NCBI GenBank assembly: GCA_002408205.1
Contig: DHQY01000009.1
Coordinates: forward strand, 124,001-188,000
Length of the DNA: 64,000 bases
Source of the DNA: Bacteroidales bacterium UBA5326
GTDB lineage: Bacteria; Bacteroidota; Bacteroidia; Bacteroidales; UBA932
Direction: 5' to 3'
The position numbers were made by a program, and so were the translations under genes. The stretch's first letter is position 1, and every line of letters begins with the position of its first letter. This document shows positions 1 to 9,100 of the stretch, piece by piece. The notes beneath the pieces are model-generated. The model was not told the origin of the DNA, ran no database searches, and saw nothing but the letters and a program-made list of their open reading frames with translations.

Positions 1-1006
1 TGAGTTCATCCAGTTGTTTGCGTGTATATACTGCTGCGTCTTTCACGCAAATGGCCCCGATATATTCAGATCCGTTGAACACAGAAAAATCCCTGTGCTG
101 TGCCATTGCGGTCAGTTCGTGCAGCTTCATGCCAAAACGGATATCGGGTTTATCACTGCCGTATTCATCCATAGCCTGTGCATACGACATACGGGGGATG
201 TTTGACCCTATCTCCCGTTTCAAAACTTCCCGGAATAAAAACCTGGCCAGTCCTTCAAATTGCTGCAGCACATCTTCTCTTTCCACGAAAGCCATTTCAC
301 AGTCTATCTGGGTAAACTCAGGCTGACGGTCCGCTCTCAGGTCTTCATCACGAAAACATCTGACTATTTGGAAATAACGGTCATATCCCGCTACCATAAG
401 TAACTGTTTGAGCTGCTGGGGACTTTGAGGCAATGCATAAAATTCACCCTGATTCATGCGCGACGGTACCACAAAATCGCGGGCTCCTTCCGGGGTGGAT
501 TTAATGAGGAAAGGTGTTTCTATTTCCATAAAACCACAATTGCTCAAATATTTGCGAGCCTCCTGGGCCATGACATGACGCAGGGCAAGAGCCCGTTGCA
601 GGGGAGGACGCCTCAAATCAAGATAGCGGTATCTGGCGCGCAGTTCTTCTCCGCCGTCCGAGTCTTCTTCTATGGTGAAAGGCGGAGTGAGAGACGGATT
701 AAGTATATTGATCTTTGTAAGAACTACTTCTATATCACCGGTAGCCAGTTTCTTGTTTTTGTTAGAACGCTCCACTACGGTTCCCATGGCCTGAATAACG
801 TATTCACGGCCGAGGCTTTCTGCGGTTTCTATCACATCGTGCGGAGTGGACTGGTCTGCCACCAGCTGGGTAATCCCATACCGGTCCCGAAGGTCAACGA
901 AGGTCATTCCGCCCAGTTTTCTGACTCTCTGGACCCATCCCGAAAGGGTAACTTCCTGTCCTGCAAACGTAATGTTAAGTGCTCCGCAAGTGTGTGTTCT
1001 ATACAT
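1..1006 (-). CDS. aspS: Aspartyl-tRNA synthetase (C-terminus beyond window)
   Basis: Charges tRNA-Asp with aspartate in the cytoplasm. Translating the minus strand from the ATG at 1004-1006 gives MYRTHTCGALNITFAGQEV, the typical start of the N-terminal OB-fold that binds the anticodon. Around residue 135 comes the class II core with RYLDLRRPPLQ, and further on the motif-2 stretch FRDEDLRADRQPEFTQ. About 335 residues are visible of a family length near 585; the frame is open to the left edge, so the insertion domain and motif 3 lie outside the window. The start is preceded by a minus-strand -7 box at 1030-1037 that belongs to a mirror promoter shared with thyA. Whether the enzyme is discriminating (Asp only) or also charges tRNA-Asn cannot be judged here. 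Confidence 0.96.
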   Translation of the reverse strand, partial: MYRTHTCGALNITFAGQEVTLSGWVQRVRKLGGMTFVDLRDRYGITQLVADQSTPHDVIETAESLGREYVIQAMGTVVERSNKNKKLATGDIEVVLTKINILNPSLTPPFTIEEDSDGGEELRARYRYLDLRRPPLQRALALRHVMAQEARKYLSNCGFMEIETPFLIKSTPEGARDFVVPSRMNQGEFYALPQSPQQLKQLLMVAGYDRYFQIVRCFRDEDLRADRQPEFTQIDCEMAFVEREDVLQQFEGLARFLFREVLKREIGSNIPRMSYAQAMDEYGSDKPDIRFGMKLHELTAMAQHRDFSVFNGSEYIGAICVKDAAVYTRKQLDEL

Positions 1007-1029
1007 AATGACATTCTTTTTTAGCCCCG

Positions 1030-1058
1030 CAAAGGTAATTAGAAATTGGCTACCTTTG
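1030..1058. promoter_or_regulatory. Mirror promoter aspS / thyA
   Basis: CAAAGGTA (1030-1037, reading TACCTTTG on minus) and TACCTTTG (1051-1058) are back-to-back Bacteroidota -7 boxes separated by 13 bp. The minus box lies 23 nt before the aspS start. The plus box ends 7 nt before the thyA ATG, so thyA mRNA should be nearly leaderless. Confidence 0.75.
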
Positions 1059-1065
1059 TCTTACT

Positions 1066-1860
1066 ATGCAAAACTATTTACAGCTCCTTCAATATATTCT
1101 CAATCACGGTGTTGACAAAGAGGACCGCACCGGGACAGGAACACGCAGCGTATTTGGCTATCAGATGCGCTTTTCTTTATCAGAGGGGTTCCCCTTGCTG
1201 ACAACCAAAAAAGTACACCTGAAGTCTGTTATATACGAATTGCTGTGGTTTCTCAGGGGAGATACCAATGTGAAGTACCTGAACAGTCACGGTGTTTCCA
1301 TCTGGGATGAATGGGCCGACGGCAACGGAGACCTGGGACCGGTATACGGCAAACAGTGGCGCAGCTGGGGTACAGCCGACGGACAACAGATAGATCAGAT
1401 TGCCCTGCTATTGAAAGAACTTAAAGAAAATCCGGACGGCAGGCGTCACATTATCAGTGCCTGGAACGTAGCGGAATTAGATAAAATGGCCTTGCCCCCC
1501 TGTCATGCTTTATTTCAGTTTTATGTGGCACAGGGGAGACTGTCCTGCCAGTTGTACCAGCGCAGTGCCGATGTTTTTTTAGGCGTTCCCTTTAATATTG
1601 CCTCCTATGCACTGCTCATGCTTATGGTTGCACAAGTGTGCGGGTATGAACCTGGTGACTATATTCACACTTTTGGTGATGTTCACATATACAAAAACCA
1701 CATGGAACAGGTTAGTCTGCAGCTTGCCAGAACACCCCGTTCCTTACCTGTAATGAAGCTTAATCCGTTGGTAAAAGACTTGTTCAGCTTTAACTACGAA
1801 GATTTTACATTAGAAAATTATAACCCGTATCCCGCCATCAAAGCGCCTGTAGCCGTATGA
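1066..1860 (+). CDS. thyA: Thymidylate synthase
   Basis: Converts dUMP to dTMP using methylene-tetrahydrofolate as carbon donor and reductant. The 264 residues equal the length of the E. coli enzyme. Visible hallmarks are the catalytic PPCH motif (PPCHALFQFYV) near residue 146, the phosphate-binding GRRHIISAWN and QRSADVFLGVPFN segments, the DVHIYKNHMEQ motif, and the conserved C-terminal IKAPVAV that closes over the active site. The stop overlaps the folA start in ATGA (1857-1860), so the two are translationally coupled; this makes sense because ThyA releases dihydrofolate that FolA reduces. The start codon lies 7 nt after the -7 box, leaving room for almost no leader. Confidence 0.98.
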   Translation: MQNYLQLLQYILNHGVDKEDRTGTGTRSVFGYQMRFSLSEGFPLLTTKKVHLKSVIYELLWFLRGDTNVKYLNSHGVSIWDEWADGNGDLGPVYGKQWRSWGTADGQQIDQIALLLKELKENPDGRRHIISAWNVAELDKMALPPCHALFQFYVAQGRLSCQLYQRSADVFLGVPFNIASYALLMLMVAQVCGYEPGDYIHTFGDVHIYKNHMEQVSLQLARTPRSLPVMKLNPLVKDLFSFNYEDFTLENYNPYPAIKAPVAV

Positions 1861-2333
1861 AACCAATCCTTTCACTCATAGCGGCCATAGGGCCTCATAA
1901 CGAACTGGGAGCCGGCAACCGGCTCTTATGGCATATACCGGAAGATCTGAAACATTTCAAAGCGGTGACTACGGGACATACCGTTATCATGGGACACAGG
2001 ACGTTCGAATCGCTGGGGAAGCCACTCCCCAATCGGACCAACATAGTGCTCTCCCGTTCACAGAACGGGTTGTCTCTTGAACTGGCTCTGGCTTCCCTTG
2101 AAGATGAAAGCGAAGTTTTTATCATTGGCGGGGCACAGATCTATGCACAAACCATAGACAGGGCAGACAGGCTTTATATTACACACATAAAGGCCCCGCT
2201 CCCTGAGGGAGGTGCCGATGCGTTTTTCCCAATCATTGATCCCAATCGCTGGCGCGAAGCGGAACGTGCCGATTTTATGCACGGGGCTGTGTTCCCGTAT
2301 CCTTTTTCTTTTGTGAAGTACGAACGGTTCTGA
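1857..2333 (+). CDS. folA: Dihydrofolate reductase
   Basis: Reduces dihydrofolate to tetrahydrofolate with NADPH, regenerating the cofactor consumed by the upstream ThyA. The 158 residues match single-domain bacterial DHFR. The N-terminal ISLIAAIG strand, the substrate-binding helix in WHIPEDLKHFK (the acidic residue corresponds to E. coli Asp27), the NADPH-binding VIMGHRTFESLG and the later FIIGGAQIY (GG motif) are all visible. It overlaps thyA by 4 bp. Its 3' end overlaps the convergent YfhO-family gene by 59 bp (2275-2333), so the two coding regions share sequence on opposite strands. Confidence 0.98.
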   Translation: MKPILSLIAAIGPHNELGAGNRLLWHIPEDLKHFKAVTTGHTVIMGHRTFESLGKPLPNRTNIVLSRSQNGLSLELALASLEDESEVFIIGGAQIYAQTIDRADRLYITHIKAPLPEGGADAFFPIIDPNRWREAERADFMHGAVFPYPFSFVKYERF

Positions 2334-4782
2334 AAACGGCTGTTCCCAGCAGCGAAAGTAAAATAAAGCCCGAACTGATGCGTGAAAGCATTAATCCCGT
2401 TTTGTACGAACCGGGTTCGAATGAGAAACGTATGTTATGTACTCCCGCAGGGACAAGCAGTGCACGGGCCACATAATTCGCCCTGAGTATAGGCACCTCC
2501 TCTCCGTCTATCCAGGCACACCATCCGTCAGGATAATAGATCTCGCTGAACACAGCAACGCCGGCCTTATCCATACGGGCAGAGTATTCCAGTACATTGG
2601 GAGAATACGAGGTCAGCTCTATTTGCGAAGCCGCGCCGGCAACAGTTTTCAGCCATTCCTGAGGCGGATCCTGTATGACAGCTGTTGTCCTCAGATCTGT
2701 CTTGCCGAGAGCCATAATTTCTTCGTCTGGCGAGTTAACCGGGTAAATGGCCGAAACCACCCAGGCATTCCCGAAAGCATAGGGATTTTCAACAGGCATG
2801 CTTTCCGGCGAGAGGATCAGGTATTTTGTGTTGAGCATATTCATCACGGGAGTGAGTGTAGCCCCGTTACTATAGGAAAAGAGTCCTGCGGCTTCTTCCA
2901 GCGTGGTACATTGCTGAAGCCCGTTAATTAAAGCCTGGATCTCCGGTGTAAGATGATGTTCAATGATATCCTGGTAACGTTGCAATTTGGCTGCATTGTA
3001 TCCGCCAATGGATTTGTGGTGATAACTGGGCGATGCATCCATAAACGGGCTTGGAGAGGTCAGGTCCAGTACGCGGTAATAGAGGGTTGAATCTTCTTTG
3101 ATATATTTGTCAACGGGTCTTTCGACAAACTGATTTCTTAACGAGGTTTTAGTTATAAAATTATTCTCATTCAGGTACCTTTTTGCCACAGGTAGGTAGT
3201 CTGTAATCATGAGCAGGCCCAACGCAGCAAAGATCCAGGCCGGTTTTAATTTCTTTTCCTTACCCATCCAGACGAAGAATGCGGCCAGCGAAATAAAAAG
3301 AGCAGAACGCAGTGAGTCGCTTCGTAACAAAGCCTTTCTGTCCCGGATAAGCGAAGGAATCAGATCCTGCGGCAAACCGGCATCAGAGGCTCCCGTAAAA
3401 TTACCCGCCAGCGACGGAAACGCTGCCATTATAAGACAGAAACCTGCGGTAATACCCAATGCCCAGGCCATAGCCCGGTTTACCTGTTTGGGAATAAATG
3501 CTCCTTCCAGAATTTTCCAGACAGTGTAAATACCCAGCAGGGGAACCACCATTTGCCAGATTACCAATATCATGGATACGGTCCTGAATTTATTGTAAAG
3601 CGGGATATATTTGAAAAAGAACTCAGAAAACGAAAAGAAATTACTACCCCAGGAAAGCAGCAGGGATATAAGCGCGACGCCCGCCAGGGTCCATTTTAAT
3701 GGATTTCTTACCAATATCAGGCCCAGGATAAAAAAGAACAACGCTATGGCGCCCATATACATGGGACCTACAGTGGTCGGTTGTTTTCCCCAGTACAGGG
3801 GCATCTGTCCAATTACCTGGTCCGCATTGTATCCTTTCTCTTTAAGTGTCCGGTAAGAGTTGGAATTTTTACTCAGCGGCGCAACCGATCCGCCTCCGTA
3901 AAAATCGGGTATAAGCATGTTGAAAGACTCGCCCTTGTCGTAACACCACATAGTAGCGTATTCAATATCAAGTCCTTTTACCTGATCCCGGGTTCCTTCA
4001 CCGGACAATTCGGAGCCGCCGCGCATGGAGTGTTTGGCATACTCATACGTGGGAAGCATGTGATTGGCCGAGGTGGCCAGGCCCAGCAGGCCTCCGGCCA
4101 CAATAAGGCAGGTGGTCCTGGCGAAATCGGGCAGACGTTTTTCTTTCCATGCTACAAAGAACCATCCCAGTACAAGTGCAATTAGGATGAATCCCAGGTA
4201 ATAGGTGATTTGCGGATGGTTGGCTCCTGTCTGAAATCCTACGGTCAGGGCAAAAAAGAGCGATCCCAGGAGCCGGTCACTGCGGTAGGCATATACGATG
4301 GATGCAAGTACCCAGGGCATATACGCAATGGCAACAGTTTTAGTTATATGCCCCGCAACAATAATCTGGACATTGTATGCACAGAAGGTCATACTTACCG
4401 CCCCTATGGCAGCAAGCCACGGATTCATGCCCATGGCCAGAAATAACAGAAACGCTCCCAACAGCGCCAGAAAAAGGTATGAAGCCGGTTCCAGTCCTTT
4501 CTGCAGAACATTGCTTATAAGCCGGGTATAATTCCCTGTTGTTATTTTATTTATTGTAACCGTGGGCATCCCGCCGAACATAGAATTTGTCCACCGGGCT
4601 TCGTCCTTATGAGTTTGATTATAATCGTTGGCTTCTTTTGCCATGGCTTTCCAAGCGGATGTATCTCCCTGGTTCAGGACCTTTCCCTGAAAAATCTGCG
4701 GTACGAAAGCATATGAGATGACCAGAAATGCGATCACCGGGACAATCCGGGCCATAACGCCTCTTATTTTTTTCTTTTGCAT
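2275..4782 (-). CDS. YfhO-family integral membrane protein
   Basis: Large polytopic membrane protein of 835 residues. It resembles the YfhO family, whose members are GT-C-fold-like and implicated in glycosylation of cell-wall or lipid-linked polymers in some Firmicutes; its substrate in Bacteroidota is not known to me. A first membrane segment (MARIVPVIAFLVISYAF) is followed by a long loop, then at least ten further hydrophobic helices up to about residue 530. A C-terminal soluble, mixed alpha/beta domain with an EIYYPDGWCAWIDG motif (typical of the family) ends in one last helix and a basic tail. The ATG at 4780-4782 sits 17 nt after a minus-strand -7 box. The end overlaps folA. Confidence 0.85.
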   Translation of the reverse strand: MQKKKIRGVMARIVPVIAFLVISYAFVPQIFQGKVLNQGDTSAWKAMAKEANDYNQTHKDEARWTNSMFGGMPTVTINKITTGNYTRLISNVLQKGLEPASYLFLALLGAFLLFLAMGMNPWLAAIGAVSMTFCAYNVQIIVAGHITKTVAIAYMPWVLASIVYAYRSDRLLGSLFFALTVGFQTGANHPQITYYLGFILIALVLGWFFVAWKEKRLPDFARTTCLIVAGGLLGLATSANHMLPTYEYAKHSMRGGSELSGEGTRDQVKGLDIEYATMWCYDKGESFNMLIPDFYGGGSVAPLSKNSNSYRTLKEKGYNADQVIGQMPLYWGKQPTTVGPMYMGAIALFFFILGLILVRNPLKWTLAGVALISLLLSWGSNFFSFSEFFFKYIPLYNKFRTVSMILVIWQMVVPLLGIYTVWKILEGAFIPKQVNRAMAWALGITAGFCLIMAAFPSLAGNFTGASDAGLPQDLIPSLIRDRKALLRSDSLRSALFISLAAFFVWMGKEKKLKPAWIFAALGLLMITDYLPVAKRYLNENNFITKTSLRNQFVERPVDKYIKEDSTLYYRVLDLTSPSPFMDASPSYHHKSIGGYNAAKLQRYQDIIEHHLTPEIQALINGLQQCTTLEEAAGLFSYSNGATLTPVMNMLNTKYLILSPESMPVENPYAFGNAWVVSAIYPVNSPDEEIMALGKTDLRTTAVIQDPPQEWLKTVAGAASQIELTSYSPNVLEYSARMDKAGVAVFSEIYYPDGWCAWIDGEEVPILRANYVARALLVPAGVHNIRFSFEPGSYKTGLMLSRISSGFILLSLLGTAVFRTVRTSQKKKDTGTQPRA

Positions 4783-4799
4783 AGAAGATGGGTTTCCTG

Positions 4800-4828
4800 C
4801 AAAGGTAAAAAGAAAGAATGTATATTTG
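4800..4828. promoter_or_regulatory. Mirror promoter YfhO-family gene / NSS transporter
   Basis: CAAAGGTA (4800-4807; minus box) and TATATTTG (4821-4828; plus box) are separated by 13 bp. The plus box immediately follows the upstream ATG at 4818, which excludes that ATG as a transcribed start and supports the ATG at 4845. Confidence 0.75.
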
Positions 4829-4844
4829 TGTAAATCCTGTATTT

Positions 4845-6182
4845 ATGAAACGTGACGAATTTTCCGGCTTTTTTGGAGTCCTGGTCGCTACTGTCGGCTC
4901 TGCCGTAGGTCTTGGCAATCTCTGGAGATTCCCTTACCTGGTGGGACAAAACGGAGGGGCTGCCTTTATTCTTATTTATCTTGCTTTTGTAGTTATTATT
5001 TGTCTGCCCATCATGGTGGCTGAATTTGTAATAGGACGCAGTACAAGAGCCAATACAGTGAATGCTTTCAACAAACTGGCTCCTCGTTCGCTATGGAGCG
5101 GGATAGGATTAATGGGAGTAATAGCCTCTTTTTGTATCCTGGCATTCTATACGGTGGTCGGAGGCTGGACGGTCGATTACCTGGTACGGTCGGTTATTCA
5201 TGTGTTCTCAAAGCCGGACATTTCCCACCTGGAGGCTCAATTCTCCCAAATGGTCACGGCGCCTTTGCGTCCCATTATCTGGACAATGGTCTTTATTGCG
5301 CTGTCGGGGTTTATAGTCATGAGCGGGGTGAAAAAGGGAATCGAGAAATATTCAAGGATCCTTATGCCGTTCCTGTTTTTGATGATTGTCATCCTGGCGA
5401 TCCGTTCCGTGACCCTTCCCGGGGCCGAAGCAGGTATTTCATTCCTTGTTAAACCGGATTTCTCAAAACTTAATACAGGCTCTATTCTGGCTGCGCTTGG
5501 TCAGGCCTTTTTCTCCCTTAGCCTGGGAATGGGATGTATGATTACTTACGGTTCGTATATACCGTCTAAGGAAAATCTAACCAGGCTCTCCTTTACCACG
5601 GCTCTCTCGGATACTTTGTTTGCTTTTCTTGCTGGGCTGGCCATTATGCCCGCGGTGTTTGCTTTTGGTGTATCTCCCCAGGAAGGTCCCGGCCTTGTGT
5701 TTATTGTACTGCCCCGCATTTTTGCCCAGATCCCTCTGGGCAATGTATTTGCCATATTCTTTTTTCTGATTTTATTTATTGCAGCGATAACTTCCGTTTT
5801 TTCATTAATGGAAGTCATTACAGCTTATCTGACGGAACGTACAAAAATAAAGCGCACATGGGCCGTTGGAATTATCTCCTTTGTTGTAGCCGTGTGCGCC
5901 TGTCTGAGTTCTCTTTCGCAGGGTGTACTTAAAGACGTTAAAATCTTTGGTAAAACCTTCTTTGATTTCTTTGACTATTTGTCTGCCAATATTCTTTTGC
6001 CCATTGGCGGTCTGCTGATAGTACTGTTCGTCGGATGGCGTCTTAAAAGATCGCAGGTCTATGAACAGTATACCAATGCCGGGTCTTTAAAAGGATCGTT
6101 TTTCCGGGCTTTTTATTTTATCATACGGTATGTGGCCCCAGTTGCCATAGTTATTCTCTTCCTGGATGTTATTTTAAAGTAG
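4845..6182 (+). CDS. Sodium-dependent transporter, NSS/SNF family
   Basis: Na+-coupled symporter of the neurotransmitter:sodium symporter family (LeuT/MhsT-like), probably importing an amino acid; the substrate cannot be read from sequence. The signature GNLWRFPYLVGQNGGAAF at the start of helix 1 contains the unwound region that binds Na+ and substrate. About 11 hydrophobic helices fit the shorter bacterial NSS subgroup, and the protein ends LDVILK after 445 residues. I chose the ATG at 4845 (MKRDEFSGFFG) rather than the in-frame ATG at 4818, because the -7 box lies between them and MKRDEF is the usual family start. The 3' end overlaps the convergent lipoprotein gene by 14 bp. Confidence 0.93.
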   Translation: MKRDEFSGFFGVLVATVGSAVGLGNLWRFPYLVGQNGGAAFILIYLAFVVIICLPIMVAEFVIGRSTRANTVNAFNKLAPRSLWSGIGLMGVIASFCILAFYTVVGGWTVDYLVRSVIHVFSKPDISHLEAQFSQMVTAPLRPIIWTMVFIALSGFIVMSGVKKGIEKYSRILMPFLFLMIVILAIRSVTLPGAEAGISFLVKPDFSKLNTGSILAALGQAFFSLSLGMGCMITYGSYIPSKENLTRLSFTTALSDTLFAFLAGLAIMPAVFAFGVSPQEGPGLVFIVLPRIFAQIPLGNVFAIFFFLILFIAAITSVFSLMEVITAYLTERTKIKRTWAVGIISFVVAVCACLSSLSQGVLKDVKIFGKTFFDFFDYLSANILLPIGGLLIVLFVGWRLKRSQVYEQYTNAGSLKGSFFRAFYFIIRYVAPVAIVILFLDVILK

Positions 6183-9100
6183 CACCCAGATGCCAGTTGC
6201 CCTGATAGCCCACATCCGACAATGTGGAAACTCCGGTATTTGATGTAAGACCCAGGAGGTTTCCGCCTGATACAGCAGGCCCGGCTCCATCGGTCAGGAG
6301 TACAGGGTGGGTTCCCTGCTGGGAAATGATCATGTTGATCACCAATCCTTTATTCTGTGCAATAGTAATTTTATCGTCTTCGGTAATACCCAGGCCGAGG
6401 AGCAAATTCTTTACACTCGAATCCATCTGGCTGAACATAATTTTCTTGAAATTATTCTCCGGCTGACTGACGGTGTTGGTTTGGCAGGGAGTCACCTTAG
6501 AGATCATCACTAACCTGCGTGCATGGTCCTGCATAAAGCTGAGCAATTCGGTCTGGCTCAGGTTTTCTGTATTGATATGTCCTTCGTCGTCAATCATGGC
6601 ATCAAAAATAGCATACGTAGCCTCAAGGTCTTCTTTGGTAAGTGCAATAATGGCCAGACTCGAGGTGGTGTCCATTGGACAAAATACCAGATTGTCCACC
6701 CGTTTGCCTATATGCGAAGCAACTGCCGAAGGGTCCATATTCACAATAGCCAGGATGTTGTCGTCTGCATGGGAAGAGGCAAATGCGCGGGTTGCTGTAT
6801 TTTCTTTAAATACAGAAATGAAAGGCAGTGTTACCTCCAGGGTTGGAACGCCCGGAAGTTCAATCGCAGTGTCTCCCTGCGGTACGTTAATCTGGGCATA
6901 AAAGGGTACATATCCGGTAGTTTGCATGCGTACGGCATATAATCCCGGCCGGATATCTGCAACCGTTGCCATACCGTTGGCATTGGTAACTACTGTATAG
7001 TCGACGGTCTCGGTTCCCTTGGTAGTCAGTCGCGGACGGACAGAAGTACTGTTAAGCGTTTGTTTTAATTTATTCCTGTTTGCAACAATCTCCGCAGCAA
7101 AAGGCTTCAGGTAGCCGGCCATAATCCCGGCTGCTTTACGTAGCGCTTCGTCGGTAGATGAAGCGGAAAGATGTCCCGACCGGGTTCCCGGCACAGATGA
7201 AGCTGATTTCCCGGCTGTGGCCTGAGTTGCGTTGTCTCCTATGCGGGTAAAGTACACATAGGTATAAGCGATAGCCTGATTGTCTTTTCCGGTTAGCGTG
7301 AGGTTCAATTCACTGTAAACAGGTGTGGTAATGACTTTCTCAGCGCTGTAGGTAGTGCCTGCCGCATTAGTTGCGTAGGCTTTTACGGTATAGGTGGTAT
7401 TCGAATTAAGACCTGTAAACGAAGCAGAAAAATCTCCGGTACCTGCGCCCACTTTCCGGTTGGTGGTTCCAAAAATAAACCCTCTTACTGTTACATTTTC
7501 TCCGCCATCGTTTTCTACGGTAGCCTTCACGCTTATTTTGTTGTATGTCAGCTCGGTAACCGTAATTTCACTAACTGTGGGAGGAATGGCGTCCAATGCC
7601 AGATAAACACCATTTTGCTGCGTACGTATATAATGGGTCGTTGTTCCCGGTTTAGTGCTGTTCCATTTATCGGTGGTCCACGAAGGATGAGCTATAACCG
7701 CAGAAGGAACAGGTTCAGTCAGCTTATTCCCATATAAGCGTAACTCAGCCGATACAGCCGGAATGTTACCCCACGATTCGGGAATACCGCCTGTGAAATT
7801 ACAATCGTACAAGTGTACGTTAAATGTGGTATTGTCTGTGGTCATATTCCCAAGAGCTTCCGGCAGCAATCCGGTAAGATTGGGGTTGCTGTGCAGCATG
7901 AGCGATCCAATGTGTTTCCATCCCGTAAACAGGGCCGCAGGCAGCGGACCCGATATCTTTGTGTTGGAAAGACTAAAGTTTTTCAGGGCTGTCATACCGG
8001 CCCACTCAGCCGGAATGGTCCCGGTAATGTTATTGTTGTTCAGTTGCAGGTTGGTAAGCTTTTGCAGAGATCCCATAGCGGCGGGCAGAGATCCTTCAAG
8101 CCCTGTTGTCTCTGCCAGGAAGGTGGTCAGATTAGACAGGGTTCCTATATCGGACGGCAGTGAGCCGGTAAGTTTCGGGTTGGAACTAAGGTTCAAGTAG
8201 GTAAGCAACGAGAAATCTCCAATGATTCCTGGCAGTGATCCTTTGAGCCCGAATCCGCTCAGGTCAATCCGGGTAATGGCGTCATTAGCCACAGTAACAC
8301 CGCCCCAGGTGGAAATATCTTCGTCCGATCCCCAGTTGGTCTTTTTGGCTTTTACCCAGTTGGCCCCGTCCAGAGTATTATAAAGTGACATGAGTAACTC
8401 GCGCTGGGCATCGGGAACCTCTTCGAGTTCCAGGTATACACTGTTTTGTTGAGAGCGCAGGTAGTGTACAGAAGCGTCTTTCATTTTATCCCACCGTTCC
8501 GGGGTCCATGAAGGATGATTCTGAATGGCCAGGGGAACCGGATATGTCAACTTGTTGCCATAGAGATACAGCTGTTTGGATACCTCCGGAATATTTCCCC
8601 ATGACTCGGGAATACCGCCTGTAAAATTGCAGTTATGCAGTTGTACGTTAAAAATAGTGTTATCCGTTGTCATGTTACCCAGTGCCTCGGGAAGTTCTCC
8701 CGTCAGCTTGGGGTTGTCGTTCAGAAGGAGCGTCCCTATATGCTTCCATCCGGTGAAAATAGCATCGGGAAGAGGCCCCGACAACTGTGTCTCATACATT
8801 CCAAAGTTCTTAAGAGCCGTCATGCCGGCCCATTCGAGGGGAATAGTCCCTGAAATGTTGTTCTTGTTCAGCTGTAGATTGGTCAGGTTTACCAGGTTGC
8901 CCATCGAAGCGGGTAAAGGGCCCTGCAGACCCGTGGTAACTGCATTAAGCGTTTCGAGTTTTACCAGGTTCCCAATTACCTGGGGCAGGGGGCCGGTCAG
9001 GTCGGGATTGCTGCCCAGGTTAAGCGAAGTAATGTCGGTAAACGACCCGATTACCTCGGGAAGTTGTCCTTTCAGTCCGAATCCGCTCAGATTCAGTTTA

